From the NCBI RefSeq assembly GCF_024139115.2, contig NC_085141.1:170450994-170514993 (forward strand): a stretch of 64,000 nucleotides of DNA. Reading direction: 5' to 3'. Shown piece after piece: positions 1-12,182 of this stretch; within the stretch, counting starts at the first letter, position 1; every line of letters begins with the position of its first letter. The DNA comes from Armigeres subalbatus. Taxonomy: Eukaryota; Arthropoda; Insecta; Diptera; Culicidae. Under the pieces are notes generated by a model. It was not told where the DNA came from, searched no databases, and saw only the letters and a program-made list of their open reading frames with translations. Made by a program: the position numbers and the translations under genes.

Positions 1-148
1 TCCACTCATATCGCACGTAGGACAGATGGTACTCTCGATTGACAAAACCTCTAGACTCTTTGTATACGTTCTGAGATTCAGCTAGTTATCTCAGTAAGAT
101 TAGGAATAATTTAAATGACCTTTATTTTTGTACTACGAGTGATTTTTG

Positions 149-505
149 ACTTTTCGCTTCTCTATGCTTAATCGATAACTGCTATTTTCATAATCCTCCT
201 AAATTTTAGCTAGTTTGGTTGTAACTTGACTGAAGAGCAGTTTGAAGTTTGTATGAAATTTAATATGAAAACAGTAACTTTTATAGAATACCTTCACAAC
301 GTTGCCCGTTAATTTCTTAAAACATATGAATGTATGTACAAGATCGAAATTATGACGAGAACCGATAATTTTTTTTTGCGAAACGGTTTGACGCTGACAA
401 GAAAAATTATGAATTATATACTGCAAATCAATTTAATATCAAAGAATAACATCAATATCAATAATGAGCAAAGAGTCAAAAGAGTAAAATTTGAATAAAT
501 CTAGT
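149..505. other. Copy A-specific AT-rich stretch
   Basis: Copy B jumps directly from the equivalent of 148 to the equivalent of about 505, so this stretch is inserted in A or deleted from B. I see no terminal repeats, coding signature or RNA-like fold in it. Confidence 0.5.
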
Positions 506-1351
506 CTACGTCTATCAAAACGACTAATAAGTTTTTCTTTTAATGAAAATGGCTTAGAACAAAACTTCCTTTCACAAAGTAGTTTGTTTGATGTTTTGAC
601 AATTTCATTAAAAGATCACCTGTAATCTAAAAAGTGACGAATGCGCCATTTACAACATACATGTTTTCCATTTTTCTGTTAAAGAATGATGAGTACTACT
701 CGTTAACACCATTTTAGAAAATAGCATATACGTCCTTTGCCATATTACAGCAGCATAGTCTATAACCGTTTTAGATGGTACTGCATATCCCCTAAAAAAC
801 AATGAAACAATGATTTTCCATTCGTTTTTAGAGTTAACCTCTGATAAAATTCTTCTGATGTCTATTCTCAAATAAGTATGATAATAAACACTGTCGGGGA
901 TAAGTAGGGCATGATGGAGCAATGGCCCATCAATCGAAATTTTCTTGAAATAAAATCTTATACTCCAAAATTATTCTGAAAAAACTGATTTTTCACTAAT
1001 TTTTATAATTACTGACCAACAAATCGAATATTGTCCTCGAAATTGATTTTACGCCAATCTTTATTGTTATTTTCAAACTTGAGCTGGGGCACGAGATGAA
1101 ACCCATCAATTTATATAGCCAAATTAATTCTTAGAAAAAAAATTCCACCATATAACTACTGATCCACCAAATCGAATATTTTCCTTGAAATTGAATTATA
1201 TGTATACGCCAAATTGTACTTAGAAAAAACTGATTTTCTGTCATTGCTTTTGACCTATGCCAAAACTTTTGATTGTATGGCTATTTAGATCAAACGACAT
1301 TTTCGATCAAACCGTCAGTTTTTTTCGGCCAAATGAACAGTTCAACCGAAT
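506..1351. other. Duplicated AT-rich spacer
   Basis: Shared with copy B around 30,160-31,590. It contains repeated phrases about 100 bp apart, such as 'ccaccaaatcgaat' followed by 'ttttccttgaaatt'. This points to an old degenerate internal repeat. No gene is visible. Confidence 0.5.
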
Positions 1352-1418
1352 GACGAGCTCGGTTTTCTAGTCACTTATCTGCCTTAAGAAGGATAGTGGG
1401 ATCAATCAGACTTGTCCC
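1352..1418 (+). repeat. tRNA-derived SINE head (tRNA-Ile-like), decayed
   Basis: The segment opens with GACGAGCTCGG and ends with ACTTGTCCC, the acceptor-like ends also seen in the better copy at 42,629-42,703. The B-box region reads GTGGGATCAATC and is one base short relative to copy B (31,592-31,664). It is a Pol III promoter relic rather than a working tRNA gene because the anticodon arm is disrupted. Confidence 0.6.
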
Positions 1419-1486
1419 TATTTTTAAAAATGTGGCGTGGGCTATATCACTTTCTTTGGTGAATCCTCGTTCTATACTTCAGTTTA

Positions 1487-2220
1487 GAACGTTACGCATT
1501 CAAGAAAAATTTGAGTACAGGATAACAAAGCGCCTCCAATGAATATTTCCTCAAATGATCAAAGGCAGTATTGTGAAATTTGGAATGTTTTGTTTATATT
1601 TATACTTATGAATTTCGTCCTGAATCGTTTCACGCGTAATGAAAATTTTAAAATAAAATATTTTACTGTACAATAAACGATGCCTTGCAGAATAGAAAAA
1701 AAGTCAGTTATTTAAAAAAATCGGGCAGCATGAACTATGTTCAGTGCCTGACAAACCGTCCGCTGGCACTGCAAGTTGGAGGGGTTTGAAATTGAGCTCA
1801 GTTCAATTCTAAAACCTACATGTAGGCTCTACAAAGAGACCGTGTGCCGCTTAAAGTACGCTAGTCCAAGTTTTAGTGTAGGTGGACATGACTCGATAGC
1901 GGACCTGACTCGGCGAGAGGTTGCAGGCCCAATAAGCCGCCTGTTAAACCAACCGATACGAGCTGAGGTATACCACGCGTAAAAACCGACTCTGGCGTAC
2001 ATCGGCACCTCGAAAGAAAAGATAATGAGTTTTCGAGTTGACTAATCGGACAGGTATCGATTATTATTAAATCTTTTCATATCTGTACGTCAAATCATTG
2101 GACTTCACGGCAGCAGATGTTGTTATGTCCATTCAACGCACACTATGTGTGATTTGTTCTATGGGATTTCCCTCTGCGCGTTATTTCGCGCTATTCAAAT
2201 TTTTCTTTTCTCCGTAATAT
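1487..2220. other. Copy A-specific insertion, unidentified
   Basis: Copy B passes straight from the equivalent of 1,486 to 2,221. About 1,720-2,010 of this insert is visibly richer in G+C than its flanks, so it may be part of a retroelement tail. I cannot name a family. A 68-codon frame at 1,776-1,982 has no recognisable domain and I do not call it a gene. Confidence 0.45.
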
Positions 2221-2487
2221 CTACCCAATTAACAAAACTGTGGTATTTCTATGGATGCATAGGTATTCCTCAGTAGCACCAATAACTACAGACTAACATT
2301 CTCTCCTTTCCCAACTGACTGTAAGGTCTTGCCGCGCCGTTATTGATCTAGATTTGTGAGCGCTACTTTCACTATACTATACCTCGAGAATAGGTAGTAA
2401 ATCCAAACCTCTATTCACTGGATCTTAGTGAATTTAACCAGTTTTGAGCGATCACGGATTAGTAAACACTGACATGCACAGTACAGT

Positions 2488-2960
2488 CAAATTAGCAAAA
2501 ACCATTTTCGACCTAATAACGCGTTTGGCAAAGTTCATGCCGAAATAGAATTCGACTAGATGAATTTCATGTTCTATCTGGCCTAGTCTGAACAAAGGCC
2601 GTCTCGCCGAAGGTCGCAAGGTCGTTTAGCAAAAATGCCGTTTATCACGATGGTGTTTTGCAGAAAGGCCGTTTGGCTAATAACGTGATTTGGCCATGAT
2701 GGACATACGGGCAAACATTTGTTGAATTTGTAGTTGGCCAAAAGTCGTTTGATCGAATAAATAATTCATCTAGTGGAAAAATCAGCTAGAAATGACCATT
2801 TGACCAAACAGATTGACAGTATATGATATTCTTGGTCGTATACATGTACGGTCAAATGGCACTTTTGCCAGACGACCTTTTCGCAAAACGGCATTTTCGA
2901 CCAAATGACCTATTCGGTTGAACCAGTTCATTATCTATCCTTTCGTCCAACAAATGTATT
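2488..2960 (+). repeat. Degenerate minisatellite, GGCC-type units (copy A)
   Basis: Phrases of roughly 20 bp built on 'cgtttggccaaaa', 'cgaccaaatgacc' and their complements recur throughout. The units alternate in orientation, so many neighbours can pair. The same array, better preserved, is at 32,028-32,600 in copy B. An isolated remnant occurs near 1,275-1,350 and another near 52,080-52,110. Confidence 0.65.
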
Positions 2961-3494
2961 CCTATTGTTAAATTTAAAAAATCGTGAAAATGTTAAAATT
3001 TCACAAAATTCTTAATAATTTGAGTGGAAATTTGGAAAACAATTAAGAATTTAAGGAATAAAAAACGTAAGAAATTTAAAAAATTCTACAAATAATCCTA
3101 AGAGCTCATAGTCTCCGTTGGCTCTTGAGAAGTTGTGATATTAAAATAAATTTAAAAATCTAAACATTTTTAAATTCTATAGTTTTTGTAATACAAAAAA
3201 TTCCTTGGAAACCCTTGAGATTGCAACGAACACAATGAAAAAAATCAGCACGCCGCCTCACGATTTTGGACATGCACATCTCTATCAGGCCCCATGGTCA
3301 AGAGTTCGATGAGTGCACACTTAGAATAGAATCGGATGCTGCATTTAGATATGTAAAGTAAATTATATAATCATTGGCCATAACAATATTTGGGGAGATC
3401 CCCAGCGCTGACACCTCCAATACCGGACGCTTCTCAAAACTAACTTGCAGAGGTCCCACCACCGGCTTATGTAGTACATAATGAAGCTATTAAA
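2961..3494. other. Duplicated AT-rich spacer
   Basis: Collinear with copy B 32,601-33,120. It is dominated by 'aaaaattt' and 'ttaagaattt' phrases, then a slightly GC-richer part around 3,250-3,460. No gene or RNA is visible. Confidence 0.5.
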
Positions 3495-3502
3495 AGTCAT
3501 TT

Positions 3503-3753
3503 CTTCTTCTTATTGGCATTACATCCCACTGGGACAGAACCGCCTCGCAGCTAGTGTTCATTAAGCACTTCACAGTTATCAACTGCGACTTCGCTTCAAG
3601 TTTCCATTTTGCATTCATGTCATGAGGCAACACGATGATACTCTTTATGCTAATGGAAGTCGAGACAATTTCAAACCGAAAATTGGCCGGGAATCAATCC
3701 AGCCACCCTCAGCATGGTCTTGTGTAGCCGTCGTACCGCACGGAGGAGGGCCC
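3503..3753 (-). mobile_element. Feilai-like tRNA-derived SINE
   Basis: The left end is the TTC triplet tail, followed by the 'ttggcattacatccca' tail region. The tRNA-like head lies at the right and is written antisense. The 8-bp flank AGTCATTT occurs on both sides (3,495-3,502 and 3,754-3,761). Copy B has an uninterrupted site at about 33,125-33,140, so this insertion is absent from B. The element has lost many single bases compared with the copies at 56,777 and 61,971. Confidence 0.85.
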
Positions 3754-3796
3754 AGTCATTTACCTGCATGGAATATGAGATTATATGTTCAAATTT

Positions 3797-4260
3797 GAAA
3801 TCAGGCTGCAAAGTGTCATGTACAAGTCACGCAAAGCGTGACAAAATAAAAAATCAGGTCATGTCGTACACTCACATGATGCTCAATGTGGATCTACATG
3901 CTTGGTGTAATGGTCACCATGAAAGTGACATTTAGCAACTAGCGCTTGGTCACTCACCATGTCTTCACTTCTTCTGCCTGTGATCACCAGCATGAATGAT
4001 AGGAAAACTTTCCTGATGTTGTGGTTGTCATATCCACATCTCTTGACTATCGTGATGATCACTTGACCATGCGGTGTTTGGTTGAAATTAACGCTCGACA
4101 GCAATGGAATAATCCACTTAGCGGAATTAATGATTTTTGCTGTGAAAAATGCATAGCCAAAATAGAATTTTTGGGAACATTTAATGTTCTTATTGTTTAT
4201 ATTGACTTTTGTGCAATTTAAGGTGCTATTAAAAGAAAGTACATACATGTTTTCCAAATT
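3797..4260. other. Copy A-specific unique stretch beside the foldback element
   Basis: Absent from copy B, where the equivalent of about 3,796 runs on to the equivalent of about 5,606. Frames of 66-124 codons occur on both strands here (for example 3,883-4,257 minus) but show no domain, codon pattern or conservation that I recognise. No gene is called. Confidence 0.4.
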
Positions 4261-5185
4261 TGATCAGACAATCTTTTGAAAAGGCCAAATTTTTATTGAT
4301 TTTTCAAATGGATACAATTAAAAACGACGCATCCTACAAAAATGTTGTATGGTGATCTATCGCAAAATCAGTCAAAGTTTCTAATAAAGATATCGGAAAC
4401 AATTCAAATTGAGCCCTACACTGAAAAAAAATCAGTTTCAACAGTTTCAAAATTAAAACTCGATTTGCGAAAAAGCTTTTTGAGTATGAAATTGTGTCTC
4501 AAGATAGGTGATTATGTTCCTACCAACCGTCCATACATCGCAAGCTTGACACTTTTAAGGAGAAAAGTTTTCTAACAAAAATTTTCTGTCGGAATTGATT
4601 TTTTTCTAGTGTCAAGGAGGCAGTGGATTTAACATATACATACATATATTTAAATATTCCTGTACAGTCAAGCAGAGTACAATATTTAGGTCGTAACTAA
4701 TCGCAACGGATAAAAATACACTGAAAATAATTTCGACAAGAAAAGTTTTGTTAAAAACTTTTTCCTTCAAAGTGCCCAGCTTATGCGATGTATGGACGGT
4801 TGGTAGGAACAAAATCACCTATCTTGAGACAAATTTCTACAAATCAAAAAAGCTTTTTCGTAAATATTTTAATTTTGAAACTGTGAAACCGATTTTTTCA
4901 GTGTAGCTTAATTTGATTCGTTAACTTTCAAAGGACGTAATATTTTTATGAATTAATTTGAATAGCAATCAACAGAACAACATGAAAGCTGTCGATTGGC
5001 TATTCAAATAATCTATGAAAAAATGTTACTTAGTCCTTTGAAAAGTGTAGAATATGATATCTTTATTAGAAACTTTGACTGATTTTGATAGTCACCCATA
5101 TAACATTTTTTGTAGGCGTCGTTTTGATTGTATCCATTTGAAAAATCAATAAAAAATTTGGCCTTTTCAAAGATAGTCTGGATCA
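4261..5185. mobile_element. Long-arm foldback element of about 925 bp
   Basis: The outer ends are inverted copies: TGATCAGACAATCTTTTGAA at the left pairs with the complement of the sequence ending GATAGTCTGGATCA at the right. Pairing continues for about 360 bp per arm (left about 4,261-4,620, right about 4,715-5,185) once a 130-bp palindrome inside the right arm is removed. The central loop is only about 100 bp. There is no transposase frame, so this is a non-autonomous DNA transposon or foldback element. No clear target duplication was found, and copy B lacks the element. Confidence 0.85.
4923..5055. mobile_element. Palindromic MITE nested in the foldback element
   Basis: A palindrome of about 130 bp runs from 'aactttcaaaggac' to 'gtcctttgaaaagt', with inner arms 'atgaattaatttgaatag' and its complement. 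It interrupts the right arm of the 4,261-5,185 foldback; the left arm is continuous at the matching point. It belongs to the same family as the TA-flanked MITE at 43,956-44,085. Confidence 0.75.
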
Positions 5186-5200
5186 AAAGTAAAACTTATA

Positions 5201-5325
5201 GAGCCATTCACAAATACGCCCATACAAATTTCAGAACCTCCCATACAAAATAGTTACGAGAGGTGGGTGGAGGCTTTCAGCCCTCCATTTTAGCGTTATG
5301 TAATTTGTGAATAACCCTTAATTTA
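5201..5325. mobile_element. Small inverted-repeat element
   Basis: The ends 'gagccattcacaaatac' and the complement of 'gtaatttgtgaataaccc' form short imperfect inverted repeats around about 120 bp. It has no coding capacity. It is probably a small MITE; the family is not named. Confidence 0.45.
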
Positions 5326-5721
5326 ACTATTGATTTATCCAATTTATCAATTAAAACGACGTCAGTCCAATCAAACGACAACAAAATCAATCAATAACGG
5401 TGCTCACCTGCACTTTTGACAGCTGACCGACCTGATGCTCTTGGCTCTCAGCTTGTGGTTGTCTATCTGGTGTCAGCTTACCGAAGGTACTCACGTGTCA
5501 GCTTTACATGTCACGATGCGCTGAGTGATTGTCAGTAGAACATCGTTTAAAGCGTGGTGGTTTTGTTTTCATATCTGATCATCTGATGGTCAGACATTTT
5601 GCAAGACGTTTGAAATTTAACAAAAATGTCAAAAACAATTCATGTTTCGCCTTACTTTAGAAGGTTTGAATCAACAAATTTAAAATCATTCGAAAGCGTT
5701 CTGACTAGAGAGATGGTTTAT
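5326..5721. other. Spacer, partly copy A-specific
   Basis: A moderately GC-rich part at 5,395-5,545 contains repeated 'gtcagct' phrases. Around 5,606 the duplication resumes: 'acaaaaatgtcaaaaacaat' is shared with B at 33,198. No gene is visible. Confidence 0.4.
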
Positions 5722-6511
5722 ATTGTACATTTCATTTTCAATTTTGATGGCGCCTTTATTCGGTTCTATTTGATGTCTTCTCAGTTTCAAATGGTCAACG
5801 TTGTGCAACTCGTGGAAGTTTAATGAAAATGTATGCAGAAATATCCAAAACAGTGATTTGCAGAAGACGTAATTTACGATAAGAATCCTGAACTCATTCA
5901 GTTCTTGTAGAATAAATAGTGTTATGCTGAAACCGCGAAAAGATTAGAGTTTTTAGGCAAAGATATTGAGCTATTATCAGTTAGATGATTTTACCCGGTA
6001 TTGTTACAGTATATTTTTCACTGTGAAATTCACCATTTTCAAAAGTGCCATCTACCATTTTAATGAGTAGTGGCGCTTTTAAAGAAAATGGGTGAATTCA
6101 CGTGGAATAATATCAACATAAATGTACCATAATGGTAAAGTCATCTAACAGTGAGTTGTAGGGTGAATTTATTTCTTTTCAAAGGTAAAGAAACGAAATT
6201 TGCTCAAACCCCACTTCGAGAAATGCTAATAACTTAGCGGGCAACTCTAATCTTCTCGCGTTTTCTCATAACATTCTATTAAATTTTCTAAATCTGAATG
6301 AGTATCATGGTTCTTCATAGTAAGTTGTGTAGTCCAGCTGCAATTTACTGTTTTGGGATTTTCACATTTTGCATATAAACTTCAACGAGTTACACTGCCC
6401 AAAGTTGACCGATTGCTGAAATTTGTCCAGAGCATCAGGGCATCAAATAGAAGAATAAGAGGCGGCCCATCAAAAATTTAAAAGTTTTCCCATACTAATT
6501 TGAGCACCCAA
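5722..6511. mobile_element. Decayed palindromic element of the TAGGGTGGCTC family
   Basis: The arms 'tctatttgatg' to 'aaaaccgcg' pair with 'cgcgttttctc' to 'catcaaatag'. They match the 33,815-34,502 element, down to the phrases 'gtccagagcatcagggcatc' and 'ggcggcccatcaaaaa'. The terminal repeats are eroded here, so no target duplication can be read. It sits near the equivalent position to copy B's element but not at the same base. A second palindrome interrupts its centre. Confidence 0.7.
5978..6153. mobile_element. Palindromic MITE nested in the previous element
   Basis: The ends 'cagttagatgattttacc' and the complement of 'ggtaaagtcatctaacagtg' are inverted. An inner hairpin is formed by 'ttcaccattttcaaaagtgc' and 'gcgcttttaaagaaaatggg'. 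It is about 175 bp with no coding capacity. The surrounding palindrome family in copy B lacks it. Confidence 0.65.
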
Positions 6512-8534
6512 GGTTACTATGAATCATAAATGATCATATTTTGTTTATATGGTATACTAGTAAAATAATCCGAATAACTCGAGAGTTTTTCAAATTACAT
6601 AAGCATAATAGTCAAAATGCAATTGCACTGAAATAGATAAAATAAACCTGCTCGAAACATTATATAAACATTTAGAAAGCAATTAGCAAGTTGTTTTGTC
6701 AAATTATATGAAACACACATTCCGTCCCGTATATTACTCTGCCGTACTCCACCCAAATAGCTTGATATTTTGACATTACTGAAAACTACTGAATCTAGCC
6801 TTGTACTAAAAACTCAATTATGCCGCTTGTAGTGGTCAAGAAAAAATGTTTAGGACGAGAATAGATGTGCTGCCAAAATGGTTCTTATTTCTATTACGAA
6901 ATTATAAACTTTTCACAGGCCCGGCGACGTAGGTTGTGACAGTGTGCGATATTGATTTACTTTTGAAATTTATTTTCTCCTGACAGGCCAAAATTCACGA
7001 AGGTTGTGATCTTCACGGTATTTTAAATAATCGTGAATAAAATGCAACTCATTCTTCAATATTTCATAACAATTATAACGATTCACCCTTCTAGCAATAT
7101 AACTACCCTTCCGTGTGTAGCACATTTTGTTATTTTTGTACGCTGCAAAAATATTCTAGTCATTGGTTTTATGTGATTCATATGTAGTGACACGTTTATT
7201 TATGTTATGGAAATGGTTTAATTTTGCTTATTGAGATAGATTGAAAGGCAGTCTCAAGATTTCAACAGGCGTGAAAAGTTCATATTCATGAAGAAATATT
7301 ATTTTAAACGAGAAATATTTCTCAACTCCTACACAGCTTTTGAACATCGCATTATAAACAGTATATCATCACTAGTGGCACCAGCTATGGTCATTTGATG
7401 AAACACCACTTAGTGCAAGAACGATGCCTTTTATTACAATAGCGCGTTAGCGACAAGTGATGTAACATAAATGTAAACAACATTAATTGGACAATAAAAC
7501 ATCTTTCGACTAACCCATCTGTTAACCGACGTTTTATTCTAGTATGAATTCAATTATATTTCATTTATTTAATTTCTGTGTACTCAAAGCAAATAAGTTC
7601 CATTCAGATATCCATGGCGCACAACATGCAACGTAAAAGCAAACATCTGTAACTCACTTCTAAATCACATAACACAGTGTCCTCCAAAGTGCCATTACGT
7701 GCAACGACCGCATCCACCAATATGGATACACCATCAATGCACACATAATGGGCATGGCCAACCACAAAACATGAGATTAGACTGACCAAGGCATGGAATA
7801 CTCACTCCTGTATATGAGGCATCCATACATTTATTGTAACCTTTTCATACGATGAAATCCTACCAAATCATCACGACGTTTCAACCATTTGAAATTACCA
7901 AAGAAAATTGGATCAGTCTACTGCCAACAAAGCTTAGAGTTCTATTCAAAAGTTGGCGCTTTGTGCGTTTCGATCAAATCCAGAAAATAATCACGGATAA
8001 CTCTCGATCAAACACTTCGAGAACCCTTTTGCAGGTTTCAAGCAAGAATCGTACGGTGTGTCCGAAATCGTAAATCTTTGGATCGCAGTTGTCGAAACTT
8101 GTAATTTCTCCCATAAATGAGTGGCATACCAACATCAGCAACGTGAACAATTTCGTATAGAAGCGGACACGGGCTTTGTCAGCTGTAACAAAAAAAGAAA
8201 AGAGGTGGACTGACTGAAAACTTCTTTATGAGAACGTTGAGTGAAGTTAGACACTTTATGGCTGGCAAAACTTGTCTTGGTGAAAATTGCATCGTGTAAC
8301 AACAGGTGGATTCATACGAAAGAAAACCAAAAGAAAACACCGTTCAGGGAAGAAAGCAAGTGACAACTCGAGAGACAGATAGACAGCAAAGTAGGAAAAA
8401 CGAAAACTCAGCAAGTGTTCAATTATTAAGTAATTCGAGCGATTATCTTCTGAACACACACCCACACAATTGAGTGGAGCCGACATCAGGCGGATGGTGG
8501 CGACATTAATCGCGCATTACGCTAGTCGTGTGTG
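6512..8534. other. Duplicated non-coding block
   Basis: From 6,739 this block is collinear with copy B 35,508-37,560, apart from a 198-bp MITE in B only. It is AT-rich with many scattered single-base losses relative to B. Frames such as 7,852-8,073 are shared by eye with B but are not held open in both copies. No domain is recognised. Confidence 0.5.
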
Positions 8535-8845
8535 AGGAGATCTACTTTGGAGTGAGGGCGGCAGCATTAGGCTTCACGGCAGCACGCATTTTCAGCAAGA
8601 GAAATGGAGGAAGAAAAAGCCTGCAATTGTGGATTATCTTTCGAATGTAAGTATCACTTTTAAGCTGAATTTCACCTAAACAACCGAGATGGGTTAAATC
8701 AGTGGCAATGGTCGAGCCATCTGATATGCAATCGCAATCATCGGTAATTGAGCGTAGCAATGAAGCACACCAGTGGGATGTTATCTAATCTGCCAATGAA
8801 ATCTACAAATTGTGCATGAAATTGTTCGGGTTACTAGGTGAATAC
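8535..8845 (+). pseudogene. Copy A equivalent of the 37,576-37,902 open frame, broken
   Basis: Collinear with the 108-codon open frame in copy B, but several one- or two-base deletions and an in-frame stop interrupt it here. The phrase 'gaaatggaggaagaaaaa', followed 40 bp later by a GTAAGT donor-like site at 8,647, is retained. If B is real coding sequence, this copy is inactive or mis-assembled. Confidence 0.3.
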
Positions 8846-11800
8846 TGGCTTTAAAACTACTTACCTTTCAATGTTTCATTATTTGATATTATTCGACAAT
8901 TTTATTGGGACAGTTCATACCTGTAATAAAACAGCAATTAGCAAAAAATACGTTTAAACGAGAAAAGCAAAAAAGTGCAAATAAATTAAATTTTAGAACA
9001 ATTATGGCAATAAATAAATCCATTAGTGATAGATGGAATTATACATTTCAAGAAGAATCAACAACTGCAACAAAACTGTGATGCGATTATGGTAATGGTG
9101 CGAAGAATGATACCCCTAGCGCATTAAAGTTGGATGGACGTGTTCTTTCATAGAGCAGACGTAGCAGTCTAGTTACCTTGGACGTAGCTACAACCTTTGA
9201 TTTTTGGCGAATGTCTGTTGAAGCTAATTCTTCACCATTTAGCTTCAAGGTGGAGCTGATTCTTCCATTAGAGATATGCGAACAGTAGATTCAAAGTCGA
9301 CCTTAGTAGTTTTGACTGGCTTAAAATGCTTCATCATTGCATGACTAATGGTTGTGTTGTGATCAATCTCAATGTATTTGGATTTACTGAAGAAAATTAA
9401 TAAAATTCATGCACGGTAGTATTAAAAAACATCTTGAAATTTTATTTACAAGCATTTTCTTGTTAGAATTCATATTTGTGGCAATATAAAACATGACATT
9501 ATATTAAATCGGCTGTGCAGGCTTGAAATTGGGAGATAATTCAAAATTCATCAGAAATCAAATTGTTCAGCAAAAATAACATGATCAAATAAAAGTTTGG
9601 AATTCACAAAAGGAAGAACGGGTCAGCTACCAACGTTCAGATTTAGAGGTATATAAAAGGTATTGGGAGTACCACTTAAAGAAGATTTTGTTACTCAAAA
9701 AATGTTAAACACTTTTTATTTGTCCTGAGCAATTTAAATTAAGAGTTCATATTAAAAATCCAGATAGGGATGACCATTAGAATTGAAAATAAAATTGATT
9801 TAAAAAATTAAAACTCACATAGACAACTACTTGAGTTCCAGTCAGTTACTGGTCAAGTGGTCTAATGGATAGCAGATATGCCTCACGCACGAAAGGTCCG
9901 CACCATTATCCCTTTTGTAGCTTATATGTCCTCATGTTCTAGCAATCGTAGAACTGGTCATACCGATACACTTCTTCTACTCTATCACACACTGTATAAA
10001 ATGTTATATATATGATGAAACAAAAGGCTCGTTCGATTGACTATTTTTCCATCACTCTTTCAAAATTACAGGTCGTCGTTACGGAGCTTGATTCAATACT
10101 GCGTTCAGAAAAAGTTGGATGTAAATTGAGGCTATTGAACACAACAATAGAGTTCAAATATTTCTATAGCGCGTAATTTCAGAATTTTAACTGTGTATAT
10201 ATTCAACTTGACTAGTACATCTAGCAGTAACTGCAATTCTCAAATGAACGATAGCTTGTTTCTACGGCAGTTTGCATCACAATCAATTTTCAAATCTAAT
10301 TGGCAACACTAGGCAAGAAGACCATAGAACATAACCGCTCAGATTCCAATGAAATTCGCATAAACTCAAGTGCAGGGGTATGTTCGACTTACAGTGGTGA
10401 GTGCCTATCACCAAACTAGGACTAACTGGAGTGAATTTCAAATTCAATTTTGAAGCGAGTTCTGCAGCTTTGTAGCAATAATGTTTAGTATGGGTGCGAA
10501 ATTGTTAGTGAAACCCACCTTGCACTTTTCATGGTAGGAAGGTATTTGATTATGAAACAAAACGTGGATTGTTATCAAAAATTCAGAATTCCTATAGAAC
10601 TGTAATTTTAAAAGGAAGACTTGATTGCCAGGCAATCTTGAGTTCAAGTATTTTTGAATTTAAGTCGAATTTCTTTATGAAAAATTGTTTTTTTTCAATA
10701 TTATATTAATATTGTAAAGGAAAAGAAGAACCCATTTCATTGATCATTGTTGAAAAGCCAATAAGGAGTTAAATGGATGGCCAAGTTTGAGCGAAATTGA
10801 AGTCACGAAGAAGTAAAGACCAACTTTCCTAAAAGCACTAAGTATTTATCCTTAACTTTCATTTCAGTTATGACAAAGAGATATATGAAGCTTCACATTT
10901 TCAAATATTTTTTTATTCCAGAACGACAACTATCAAAACTTAGTCAACAGTTTCAAAATAGTCGGTGTGTCGAGACTTGAAAAAGAGCAGTGATCACCCG
11001 AATAAAGTGACTCAATAATAGGCCTGACAATTGAATATAAGCTGTTGGTTTTCTGTACAAGAAAAAGCTAATTCAATGGAGTAGCGATCACGGGCGGCCC
11101 ATCAAGATCAAGTTCAACTGATATGATTGGAACACGGCGGAAAGGCCAACATTGGAAATATGGGGGGATAGAATTTTTTTTCTAAGCGCTTGAACACAGC
11201 CAATTTTCGGCACACTGTATTGAAAACTAATGATTTATTCTACCTTGAAGCCAAAGAATTATAATTTTATCAGGTCTCTCAACAAGTCAACACAGTTTTT
11301 TCTTACAAAAATGACAAACAAAGGGCAATCAAATTTCTGAAAAAATAAGAGTTTCCAAATCATTCTTTTACACACCGATGTGTTTTCAATTTTAATCATT
11401 GAATTTATTGTTATTTATATCTGTATTTCTGATTCTTTCAATTTGAAAAATGGAAATATCATTGGCCATCGAAATTTTCGATTTTCTTAGTACATCATCT
11501 TATTTAAACGAAGCTAAGCGTATTCTTTATTCAGATCTAAATGGTAGTGACAAGACAAAATTTATCACTAAGTCAAAGATAACGATCCTCGTGGTAGGTA
11601 TATGAGTGGACTTTGCAAAAGCGTAAAGACACAAAGCAAATGTTTCCTTTAGCTCTACCGTTGAACCAAATTACGTGCACCTATTCGATTTACCGTGTCC
11701 TCCAACGACCAAACAATCGCAAATCCGGAAGTATTAAAACATATTCTTGCTTGCCAACGAGTTAAATGCTTATTGTAGTGCATGTTCCGACCAAAGCCAT

Positions 11801-12107
11801 CATCCTGACTATTGTCAGGTTCCTTTGTTTCTTTACGAAAGCAAATCGAATTGAATGTAAACCCGCAGCGGCGTGAGGCCAAGCCAATCGATCGCCATTT
11901 CGTGATTGACAGCACGTTATTTCTTAAGATATTTTGATTTGATTTCTTTGTCGCTGTGGGGTCAGGAAATCAGATCACTCAATGACTTGGATAAAAGTTG
12001 TGTTGTTTTTCGCAACCTGAGGCAATTGTGGAAGGAACGAAGTAAGGAATGTGAGATCACTGATAAAATGCACGATGTACTACAAACCAAGGATTTGGAT
12101 TTTTTCG
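8846..12107. other. Duplicated non-coding block
   Basis: Collinear with copy B 37,903-41,580. A has an extra stretch at about 9,985-10,195, and B has an extra stretch at about 39,645-40,086. A TATATAAAAG phrase near 9,651 is conserved in B at 38,751. There is a weak tRNA A-box-like phrase, GTGGTCTAATGG, near 9,859. No coding region or confirmed RNA is visible. Confidence 0.5.
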
Positions 12108-12182
12108 AGACGGAATCAAATCCAGCCACCTTCAGAATGTGTTGTGCTTGTAGCCGCCATCTTACCGCGCTAAGGAAGGCCT
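12108..12182 (-). mobile_element. Feilai-like head fragment
   Basis: Antisense tRNA-like head with a B-box complement (GGAATCAAATCC) and the end 'cgctaaggaaggcc'. The same fragment is at 43,050-43,133 in copy B. The 3' body is missing. Confidence 0.6.

Noticed and set aside
3883..4257. 124-codon minus-strand frame
   Set aside because: No domain; the opposite strand is also open over part of it and the stretch is absent from copy B.
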